Assembly (NCBI GenBank): GCA_004794785.1
Contig: SJOL01006595.1
Location: 189,294 to 253,293 of the forward strand
Origin: Opisthorchis felineus
Lineage: Eukaryota; Platyhelminthes; Trematoda; Opisthorchiida; Opisthorchiidae
Length of the DNA: 64,000 nucleotides
Direction: 5' to 3'
Positions 12,301 to 24,300 of the stretch are shown here, piece after piece. Both the position numbers and the translations under genes were made by a program. The first letter of the stretch is position 1; each line of letters opens with the position of its first letter. The notes under the pieces are model-generated. The model was not told the DNA's origin. It saw only the letters and a list, made by a program, of their open reading frames with translations, and made no database searches.

Positions 12301-15300
12301 GTCAATGAATATCCAGGAGAGTTCAAGAAGACGCGTTCGAGAAGAAGATGGATATTCCGTTTTTAAAAACAACATGCAAATGAGACTTTAACCTTCCTGT
12401 CCAATAGTCTGTAACTGTTTAGTTGGCGTTTTCTAATAAACAACTCCGCAGCGAAGCGTTTTCCCTCCTTACACTAGTATTTCAGTATCAAAAGGCCGTG
12501 AACCCAAGGGGACACCAAACTAGTCATTAAGTCGCACTGGTTAGTATTCACAGACTTTGTAGGAGTAGTAAACAAGACCATTTAGAAGTGAACATATATA
12601 GAACGATGTTGAGTTGGCAAAGTCAAGTGACATTGCTCCAATTAAAGACAGGTGAGTATTAGAACGGACGGCGTGAACAACTTAGGAGATGTCACCCACG
12701 GTGGACACCACATTAGTTCAGTCTGCTTAATATAAGAGTGCTGAGGCCGGTGTTGGAAGTGCTGAAAGCCACAGATTGGACGCAAGAGCTACTCAAGCGG
12801 TTGAGTAAAACCAGGAGGGCGGTATATCTTGCATCGGACATTTTAAACGGAAAGTGTATGCAAACTGGGCCAAGAGAACTTGAGTTGTGACAAACTGGTC
12901 TAAGAACAATGAATTCATTTTTAGCAAAATCTTTCAGTAATTCATTTTGGGGTGCTATGTGTGAGGACTTTCTATTCCATCAGTAAGTTTTGTTACTTAT
13001 CATACTTCAGGATGGAAGTAGGTAAAGACTGAAAGTAAATAAAACTCTGATAAAATATTGAAAACCACTGCTTACAAGGTAATGGGGATATTTTGAAATT
13101 TCATTGATGGGATTCAGCATACGAATGAAAATACAAAATTTCTTCACTACCCACACAATGCAAGTAACCTAATCAAAAACTGATATAACTCAGGTCAAAA
13201 TATTTATTAAGTTTTAGACTTTATCTATCTTAATTTTAATCCTGAGATTTTGGGTTTCCCTACTCACTGCGTGGACAGTGGCAATTTTCAGGACTAGATT
13301 GAAGATGTCCATTTTTGGTGTGGGAAATTCTGTACTTCTCCGCGAACGGGGGTCAGTGAACTTCGGCCAAACGCTAAACGCTCGATATAGTTTGGGCGAT
13401 TGAAAATGCTCTTTAGTGATCTAATAGTCCGTAAGCAGGAAGCATTCTTTTTAGTCTGCGAGTGACAATATTTTCAGCAGATATTTTAACGGTCAAAATT
13501 TCAGTGGTCTACCTATCCTTTCCAAGTGATCTACTCACCGCTGAGATGTGACACGTACTAGTTGGTTAAGAAAGATTGGTACCTCATCGTATCCAGACCC
13601 ACGTAGATCACACTGCTGATCGGCCAGTTGTAGTTGAAAAAGCTGTACAATTTTTCACCCAAAAGAGTGGGCCTGAGGTACCCTTCGTTGATATGCTTTG
13701 CAGTCGTAGGCTAAACAACCCTTCTCTGAAGCATAGGTCGGTTTCCAGAAGTAAATGTAGGTTTGGACAAAGACACAATGGCCACTACGCAGTCGGTTCA
13801 CACCCAAAATGCTTTTGTGGCCTCAGACTCAAGAATATATTTCAAACTTTGCTAGCAAATAATTATACATCGGTTTATCCACCTTGTCCTCTATCAATGA
13901 AGCAGGCGGTTGGACCAGGTAGTGAGTTTGGAATGATCTAATCATTGAATTGCTTGTTGAAGAAAACTGCTTGGGATATTGACGTTCTATGACTTTTAAA
14001 ATTGACTACCGCTCAATAAACCTCACTGTAACAACAATAAGGTTCATGGAGTCCGACTCAGGATACATATTAGACTGATATAAACTGACTAAAAGAATCA
14101 TGGTACGACGTGAGGGCTATTTAAGTGACGGTTATATTAAATAAGACGCACTGTGGGATAATTAAACGTGGTCCATGCATCGCTGATTTCAACCACTCTT
14201 CGCTTGCCATCGCGTAATTATTCTGGATGATCCACACCACAGTCATATATTACTTTACCACTTATGGTTATTTAGGTCTATACTCGGCCGTCCGGGGAAT
14301 TCGGAACTCTAACAATCTAGCATGAACGTTTGATGGGTTGCCCGTCACTACACCAAAACATGTTGATACACCCGTGTGAGTAAATGACCATGTAAGTATT
14401 GGTTTTTGTGGTTTTTCCAGCAGCTTTCTACCCGTTTTGACTGTGTGGACAGTGTCGAAGATTTCTTATCAGACTGCGCGATTAACGCTTCGAAACCAAC
14501 TAGAAGAATTTTTAACTCCCGAGTTTTGGTACGGTTCGTCGGCGTTTCATTTACATCATTAGAGTGGATAAGCATTCTAGTAAATAAACAAAATTGATTG
14601 ACAGAATACCGGAACCGAGGAGTTTAGTCGTTAATTAAGAGATCTAGTAGGGATGGAAATCTAATTCATTGTTCTGTGCTTTGATACAGGAAAATCAGTA
14701 GAACTACACCAGTGAAAGCGGGAGGATGTCCAAGTGACTTTGATGTGCGCGCAAATTTCATTCACTGAATCGGCTTCAATGTTAATAAACACAGCACAAG
14801 GACAGTATTCAAATACAACTTTCAAATTCTTTACGCAATTGTATACCATAATTTGCATAGAAAGTTACGCTTGACTGTTTTCAGAATTGTGATGTGTGTT
14901 ATTTGACAACGAAATAACTACTTCTGAAGGTTGGTTGCCTCCAATGATAATTGATATTGCGTTCATGAACTGCAATATTAACAATTCATTCCTTTTCGGC
15001 TCAACAGAAACGTTTGAGGAAATTTAAAATTCACGGCCAATTTCAAGGATACCGTCAATGATTGATGATGGTAATGTTCAGCAAAGTGTACGCAAGTATC
15101 CTTCCAATCAACGCTTTAAACGATCATAATAATGGGAGTAGCATTACACCTGAATAAAGCTCACCATCACGATGTCGTAGATATGGGATCCTTCGGTACA
15201 AATGCATTGTAATTAACTGACCTTTATATTTAGCAATACAAGAGTCTGGCACACAAAACTCTTGGTCAGGTATTGCAGTTCATTTCTGTTCAAATGGATT

Positions 15301-18300
15301 ACATGTCAAGAGGAACGTGGGAAATTATTGGCTTATGTTTGATTTACTTTGTCAGTATCCGCTCACTTAACATGCCCTGATAACCCAACATCAGTAAAGA
15401 TGGCCATTACACCCCTCGATATGTAATGCATCCATGTAACCGACGAAAAATTTGAAATCGGTTGACCGTCAAAAATGCAAGCTATCAGTGAAGATAGAAG
15501 ATGATACATCTTCTTTATTATACACTCAAAGTCTCCCAGGTTTCCCGCTCACCGTCTATCTCACTTAATTTATGAATTGAATGAAATATTACTGAATCTC
15601 ACATAACTACCGACGCTTTGACAGCAGTAGTCGAATGACAGTCGTACGTACAGTGTTACTTTCTGGAAGCGCTTTAGTTATTTAGAGAAGAGGAAAAATG
15701 CAGTAACCCATTGATCTGCATTCCTCGACCGTATCTAGGCTCGGAGAATTCAAACAGATGCACCTAATTTATCACATCTGAGCGGATTTGGCCGAGGTGA
15801 TGCATAGCTAATAAGCGGTAATAAGAGTAGAACTCGAGTCCGGTGTTTCTTCGTTTTGGTATGGACTCTGAAGAATAATTGCTCCAAGAATGGAGATCTG
15901 TTCAGGCCAGAGTAATTTAACTGTGAATAATGTAAACTCCGCAATCACTTGCAACATTTCTTTGAGTAAAATTCCGTTGCATGCTACCAGTTGGATGGAC
16001 CAGATTACGGATTTTGAATAACATTTGCAATTTTCAATCAGCTTCAGGAAACATTAGGCCAACCGGGAGGTCGTCTTTTTAGAAAATGTTTGTAAACCCA
16101 CTTTTTTCTGAGTCAATATCAGCTAATTATATGAAAGGAATTTATGTAACTTAAAGCGACACATTTTGAGTTGTTTTCCTTTGAGATCCCAAGCCAGTGA
16201 GATCAAACCTAGTGGATAAAGTGGAATGTATATCACCTAGATCAACCGTTTTTCAGGATGTTAATTTTCCAGGCAAAACATTTATCGTTGTGTCTCAGCA
16301 TCACAAATGAAAAATCAACTAAACCTCATGCTTGTATGCTTTATGGTCAGCCCCCCTTTGGTAGGCTGGAATATTTTGTGGCTCAGAGAATGACTTGTGT
16401 GCGCGATTGCCCGGGCTCATATAGTGGCTGAGCGATGGTTTGTTATGAAGCTTGACCAGGCCTTCATTATTGAGGCGCGTGGAGCAGAGCTTTCGTTCTT
16501 ACTGTGGTTCTTCCTCTTTTTCAACCTCCTAGAGACGTCATATTTAATTAGACTACGGCCAATACGAATGCCTCCTGAACAGTCATTTTTTCCATAGCAT
16601 TGTTCCAGAGGTAGGTTACAAGAACAAATGATCCTGCGTTTCTAGTTTTGTTCTACGTGTACACTCCATGTAATAAATGGGGACGGATGACATTTTGTGC
16701 ACTTCACTTAAAAGCAAATTTTTTAGTTCAGTGATAGACTACATGGAATAACCCTTCTAATCAAAAGACAACGGTCCACTGCTTTTTCATAAGTCAACGC
16801 AAGGGACAACCACGAAGTAACAGTGTTTACCCAACCTCTTTTTCTGTTTCTTAGGTGTCATTATTCAAGCACATTTTGCAAGCATGAAGTGTTTTTCCAT
16901 ATTTTTCCTGAACTATCAGAAATAATCCACCGAATATTGATCCGTGTGACTCCACTGCGATTGCCTTATGCGCAGATGTTGAGCATACCGCATGTACTGC
17001 ATAGTGGATGCGTGATACGTGAATGCCAATAAAAGTTATAATAAAACCGAGGGGTGAAGAATAACGCCATGCAACTGCGAAAAATCCATTAATTTTCAAT
17101 TTTTTCACCATTGATCACACTGGGGTCAACGTCCCATACCTCTGTTCGCTAAACTTCACAATTGATATTATGTTACATCAGCTACAGAAGCAAATTGAAA
17201 ATAACTCAAAATAGTTCCAATATTTCCCAGTCCTATATACAGTTGAGCTGAGGGACTTTACAAATTTTGAAGAACAGAAGATCAATTGTGGGTCAGTTCA
17301 CTTCCCAATGTGACTCACTTATTTAATGCCACTGAAGATATTCCGCCTTTTCATACGCACTCTCAGATACGTCAAGTGTGAGGCAGAAGGTCTCAGGTTG
17401 AGAATGGATATCCATGTAACAGACAGTTAAATGTCTGAGATTTATTTTCCGATTATTGCTCTCAATCCACGATAACAGCTCCTGATGAGTGGTTTCCCAC
17501 CTCACAGCAATCATTTGTGGGTGGAGTTTAATTCCGTGAGGAATTCTTTAATCATAAGCATATTAACAAGCCATGGAGTTGCTTTAGGTAACCACAGAGA
17601 GAAGGGAAGATTGCAGTCTAACATTTGCAGTTTCAACAGTACAGCACTCCATACCTATCACGACCTGGGAAACACCGAGGAAAATCGGTCGTATTCTGCT
17701 ATCAAGTGGGGTTTTTAAAGGGTTAAGTATTGTCTTACGCCAAAATATCCGTGCAAGGCCATGTATTAGAGATGGGACCATTAGGTTGAGCGACTAGTTT
17801 GTCTAACAAGAGTTATATAAATTGTCCTCCAGGAGTCTGGTCTTTCGTGAACTGGTCGGAGAAATTCTATGTTACAGATGGGGCTCAACCTATCAATTCA
17901 ATTATGGATCCCAGTGTTTGATAAAGGCGTCTCTCGACTTTCTTGTCAGGAGTAATGTTAGTCAGGTTACTGATACTGCTGCGCTTTAGTTTGGGAATTC
18001 ACTTGATCAGTTTAGGGATAGCACGAGCTGGATAGCGTAAACTTCACTTACGACGGAACGCCATTGATTGGATAAATTACACCGTGGGGAAAGTATTTCG
18101 GTTTGGCTCGGCTATCATTCTTCAAATCTCTATCCTCCAAGAACCGATTCAGCCCATGATGGCACGTCCCCAGCTCACCAGCACTTGTTTACCACATCTC
18201 AAAGGGCCAACATTGCAAATGCTCAGAAGTTGATTTTTTCTCTCCCCCAAGTTATGTTTTTCATGGAGCCAGTTTCTAGTGGTCGCAGTCCGAATTCGGG

Positions 18301-21300
18301 GCTTGTATACACTGAAGATCCAGGTAATGGACTTTTCACCTCCAATTAAATCAATCTGTGAAATAGTAGGCAAATACGTTTTCGTGGTGGACGATTATGA
18401 CGTCACAAGTGCAGATCTTTATGGCGTCTTTGAATGTGTAGTGAAACGTAGACTTATTTTGCCTAGATCCGCCAGTACAATGACAGAATGATGTATGGGT
18501 AAATTAGTCCTTTCGAATGGACATTGATACTGAAAAGGACTTGGTAATACATCAAAACTGATGGACGAAGGGTTACGTTACCTATCCATTTACACCCACT
18601 TAAATAGTTCCAGTCAGAAAATAAGGGCACTGTCTGGGTTGCAGTGTCGAAATCCAGCCACTCCTTTATTATGAGCATGTGGCAAAATTTCAAGCGCACA
18701 CTTGGTGACCACCAGTTTTCCAGGAGGATCGTTATTATACATATATATATGATATATATAGTATATTATTATTATTTTGAAAATACAGTAAGAAATGCTA
18801 ATTCCACTATGTTGAGTCTGCTGGATGCTACGCAAAAAAGGGCATGACGGTCGCCATGTGCTCCCCTGGTAAAACATACTCGCATTTTACACATTACTAG
18901 TTTAACAGACTTTTATACAATGGCATCCCCTCATCAATGTGACTGTGTTTCTGCGATAATATGAGTAGCTAATTCTGAGTTAAAGTTCTAGATAGCACTT
19001 TTTAAAAGGAACTCACGGAAAAAGCATTCGTGATACTGGATCCTTCTGGTGCCACAGGTATGATGCTCTGGCTGTATGCCAGTTCGTCCAGTGTTGTTAT
19101 GGGCATTTTCACATCGCTGCGACTCATGGTCGCGGTCATAAAAGCTTGCCATGTCGCGTAAAAAATGACAATCATGACCCAGAAGGAAATGATAGCAGAA
19201 CGGGCACAGGGAGCAAGCGGATATACTTCGCAGCCTAAAAAATTATTTCAGAGACCAAAAGTATTCCAATGATAGTTCACGAGTGCAGGAAAAATTGTGG
19301 TCGGAAGCGAAATATCGATATACAAATACAAAAACATATACAGGTCACCTTTCTCATGGTGCACATAAAATTGTTTCGTTGGGTGATTGACGTTGCTTTG
19401 TTTGGAGCGGGTACCTTTGTTTAGTTTCAGAAGCAAGTTAATGACTGGGCTGTGCTTTGGACGATGTTGCATTGATCGGTTGTCAAAAAGTTTGCAGATA
19501 TTCCTACGTTACCATGCCCGTAATTTTGCTTCACAATATAATGCGGGCTTACTGTTAATGACCGTTTGTCATGAAGCTGCATGAGGTTTGTCTGGCATAA
19601 CCAAAATTCCTACAGGGTCGGATATTTTTAGTGGGTCGTCCTGACACTACACTTTTGGGGGAGATTGATCACTGAGCTTCTTCAGGGAGCATATTTTAGT
19701 TTAGGGCATCAAACAAGGGAAAACTTACACCGCATACCTTACAAAGTTTCTGTACGATATCAGATCTGGCTAGGATATGATGCGCCTTTAAGGGCAGATC
19801 AAACGCATCCACAAAGATCAGTGTGGATTTCAACAGGCGTAATAATCAGTGGAAAACGCCTAACCTTTCCTCGAAAATTTGTCGACGTAATAAAAGGGAT
19901 GTCGGTTACATTCACAGGTTAAATTTCGAATAGACTTTCCAGCTCTGCAGATTTTCAGCGGAATGCTAGAATGGTTGCAATCTGTGAAATACTATTCAAG
20001 GGGTTATCGAATCAGATCTAATGTTCGTAAAAATGTTTTTTAAAGATTAAAGATCACAGTGGTTACAAACAATTTTTAAGTAAATTTTTTTATGGGTTTC
20101 AAGTAACACGTATCAATAGAATACCACGGTCAAAGACTATGAAGTCTAGTACTATGCTGGTGGTTTTATCAAGATCCCGTTTAGAGTTTCTGCGTTATAC
20201 TTTAAGTCCTGTCCCAGTTTGTACACTAAAATTATTGCTCGTCAACTTGGTCAAACTGAATGGGCCCAGTAACCTATCTTGTACTGTCTCAGAGGCATCC
20301 GAGGTGCTAGCAGAATGTCAGAAGCCAACATATGAGTTATTTCAGAAAATTCTGGAAAAGGTGCCATGTAGACCTGATACACTGCGACCACTGGTAATTA
20401 ATCGAAGGACATTTTTCAAACCGCACGATCTAATTCATGCCTTTGTTGCAGCAAAACTATCTTTTGTTGGACATTTTGATATCAGACACCGAAACATCTT
20501 TAGTTTATCCGTGACTTCATATTGAGCAATGCCGTTGGGTCAACCGGGACAAATGTTTTTAAACAGGAGTAACTAGCAGTTGCGGCAGATGACTTCGTCG
20601 GCCTTGAGCTGTTATAGTACCATTTCAACCAGCAACACATCGACTAATACGGTTAGCAACTAAGTAAGTGAAACTGGTTCATTCATTGTAAAATCGCCCG
20701 TTTACTTTTTCTGGCGAACGTGCCATTCATAAAACACTACGACGCAGCCCCTAAAATGCTTTCCTACCTTTTCCGAAGGGAACCGAAGAGCGTCGTCTAG
20801 CCTTGTGAACAACACTTCTGGTAAGCTCCATTTGTAAACTGTACGTATAAGGAAATTGTGCAAGCTACTGCCGACCAAAATGACGGCAGGATCATTGGGA
20901 CTGAACTCTATGGGGAATAACAGCAAACAGACGTTGGAAGTCCTCGACTTGGCACACTTTTGCAAGATTCAAACACTTGGAAATCAGTAGCGGTATGAGA
21001 ATGCACACACGCGCTTGTGGGCAGGTAAACGAAACAGAGTGCTACGGTTGATAGGTCTGGGGGCGTTCGTGGTTAGAGAACTGTAATGTAATGTAGTAAA
21101 AGAATGTCGACACGCTAGCTTGTTCATGAAAGCTTTACCATTTCCGCGGTTTAACTAAATAAGCAAAGTAACATGGCTGCACTGGGAAGTAAGCGCATCG
21201 AAGCTACCGAGATGTATGATATAGCCTTGTCCTGAACTTTACTCCATTGTGTGACTAGCAAAGTGTTCTAACAAGGTCTTGCGTTTTCTGGTGGTGACTA

Positions 21301-24300
21301 AATTAGCCTTTATAAGATGCAGTACGCGTCCGAAAGTTATTAGTTCACACAAAGTTATGTGGATTCTCATTAAGGGTTAGCACGTTTAAGGCGCCGTTTT
21401 GCTGGATGTGTGGTTTTATTGAACAAGTCTATTTCTAGAAATCAGGACCATAGGAAATGGTTCTAAAGTCTGAAAACAATGTTTTAGGAGAAATCAAGTT
21501 CACATATTCAACTTTGACGCAACTTCAGTTTGAGTTCGGTTAAATCGAATGGCCAGTAGTTCACAGGCAACACGGTAAGAGGGGTCAATCGGATCAACCT
21601 CTTGAAACCTACCTTGTAGCAGGAAGCTGCTTAAAGCGGACCAAATGTTTTCTCTGACCGAAACCTCATTTTCTGAGGAGTCCGGAAGCCCCAGGTTCCA
21701 TGCAGAAAAGGGGCTGAAGTAGTTCAACAGGAAGAGGATGACTCCAGTGAGGAAAATGGATGTAATTAACAGCAACCACATTTCCCGCTGAAATGGCCTA
21801 AAAGCTCTGAAGGGAGATGCGTTATCGTAGAGTTTTACTGCCAGTGTTGCAGCTTGTGAAACCATGAAGGGGCCAAGGTACCGAATCACTTTCGCGCGAT
21901 CTTCGGTAAACGCAAGAGGTGCAGCAGCTATGTCGATTCTCTGAGCGTGCAAGAATTTGTAAAATGCACGGGAGAATTAGCAGATATACTTGAAAACTTA
22001 AGACGAAAGTTTTAACTATTCTAATGACGTTTCTGATTTAAAAGTAGTAAAGGAACACTTGAAATGGGTAATAATTGATTAATTAATTGTTGGTTACAAC
22101 TTCATTTGAATTTAATACAACTTGGTTTTTTGTGTATGTTAGGGAAACGATTGCCTTCGTCTTATTACAGACTGATGACGGGTAATTTGAAGTAAACGGT
22201 TCTATCATAAGAACTCATACCCGTGGATGGGATAACTATTGGTTCATCCACATGCGTGTTATTGTGTGAAACGCGAAAAATCAGGTCCTAAACATTTGTA
22301 CACTGTACTTAAGGAAGGTCAACCACCAATAAGCCAATATCTCTCAGGAATTTCGACTAAATTGGACAGTGTGAAACAGCCATTCGTCAATCAGTTCATT
22401 CACCTATTTCTCAGCTTAGTGACGGGACACAAACGTTCAATGGAAATAGAGAAATATACGTGGGTGCTGGTCAGGTTTGGTACCTACTATTTATCAAGTC
22501 ATTTTTTTTTAACTTAGCGAGATACACTCTTTGGCAAATCACCTTTATGCTAGCATTCGAATGAAAAGTTTGCTTCTTGTTTCCGTTGGCACGACATTCA
22601 GATAGCAGAGTAGATCATCCTGGTATAACCCACTACTTCTAGATTTGCTGGAAACGATTGTTCTTTATCTTGCGTTGTTTATTAAGAAGTACTCGCAAGG
22701 GTAGTTTGCAGCTTCCTTGTGCGTCCAAGAAGTGGCTTTTATGGTGTTGTCTCTGTCAACTGCAAATGGGCATCTGAATATGGACGCCATGTTCATGTGA
22801 TGGTCTGAAACCATCCAGACCAAAAACTGAATGTCTCTATTAAGCGTTTGCTGAAACAGGTTTTCGTCAGAAAAATGAGCATTTGAGTGCATGAAAATGG
22901 TTTATTCTGAGTTTCGGAGATTTGTTACAGCCCAGGTTATTGTAAATTTTTTCGCATCACCGGTTAGCTGCACTTCGCTCTGTAAGGCCGATGACACAAA
23001 CCAAATATCGTGCAAAGTACGGTGTAGTCAAATCTGTTGTTGGGACTGAAAGTCGAAGTTGAGTAAACCGACAGATTCAAGTGAAATTTGCAGTGCTAAT
23101 TTGGATGAGCATTTGCATGCTGTCGGCTGCTGTCAGATGTGTACATCCTTAAAAGACAAGAATACCACACGGGTTGGCAAGTTCAACCGTGCACTACTGT
23201 TGCATAAAAGTTCAGCTCACTCATTTATATTAAAGCATTGAGAGATTTTATTTAGAGTCCTCAGGAAATAGTAGGAATTTATGGGTAACCCAGATTCAAA
23301 GGTCTACTGGTCTTTGCCTATGATCGCAATTAAAAATTTGACCGTCATCCAACTGGAAATAAGTGGCTAATGTGCAATTTAGTGAACGGATCTTGTACAT
23401 TACGAAAATACCGTTCGCTAGCAACCAGTATTCGAATACAACCATGCAAAATGCATAAAACAGGAAAGAAAACGAGAAGTTCTAATACCAAGTTTTGAGC
23501 AGTTAATGTTGGGACTAACCCCAAAATTTGATCAGGAAAACTCGCGCAAAAATTATTCTTTCTAGAATGCACCAAATTGGCAACTAAACTAATGAATGAG
23601 TTTTTCGTCCGGTTATTATGAATGTACCAAAATTCGTTCCATTCAGGAAGTATTTACTGAAAAGAAGTGGCAAAAATATTGCAATAATCAAAAGTCATTC
23701 ACCGACTGCTTTTTTGAATCTTCGACCACTGACAAGTTGTTCTCCAAACACAGCGCAGGTAAAAATTGCAGACAGCATAAAAAATATGAATATACGTCAC
23801 ATGATCGCTGAATGGTAATCAGATCATACCTGTTTTTAAGAGGAGCATAAAGCCCCACAGAAGCTGGAAAACAGTGCAAAGGCTGTTGATATACAAAAAG
23901 AACAAGACATTTCACTGTCTGACCACGCTTTTCTTCTGGGTTTTAGCCATATTCCAGCCGAATCCTTAACGAGAATCAGGAAAATTTGGTATAACCGGCG
24001 GCAACAAGTTAGATAACTCGTAAGCGAGTCACCATCATTTGGACAGAAACCAACAGTTCGTAAATGCGAACCGGTCGGCAAATTATTCCACAAAGCAAAC
24101 AGATTACGTGGCCCGAAATAGCTGGAGCAAGGGAAGGAATTTTTGAACGGCAATCCGGAGTGCTTCATTAAATTCGCAGTAGATTGGGTAGGCAAACCAC
24201 TTTAGTTCATCAGCAAACAAGAACTTATATTTATTCCTTTAAACCGGAAACGACAATGGTAAAACTGGTATAATGTGCAAGCCCGCTTCTGCTTTTAAGG

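Larger units (their letters stand above)
7083..19016 (-). other. iGluR intron 12, 11.9 kb
   Basis: The longest intron, between the GSS pocket motif and the rest of S2. It holds a C12A9 homopolymer run (11484-11504), a TA-rich stretch near 18737-18775 and many short unrecognised open frames, the largest at 13576-13941 (+). I could identify no mobile-element protein in it. Confidence 0.8.
19235..21612 (-). other. iGluR intron 11
   Basis: A GT-AG intron of 2378 bases between the pore loop and M3. It carries a coding-like stretch on the minus strand (20768-20965) and a 128-codon open frame on the plus strand (20139-20525), both listed separately and both unconfirmed. Confidence 0.8.
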
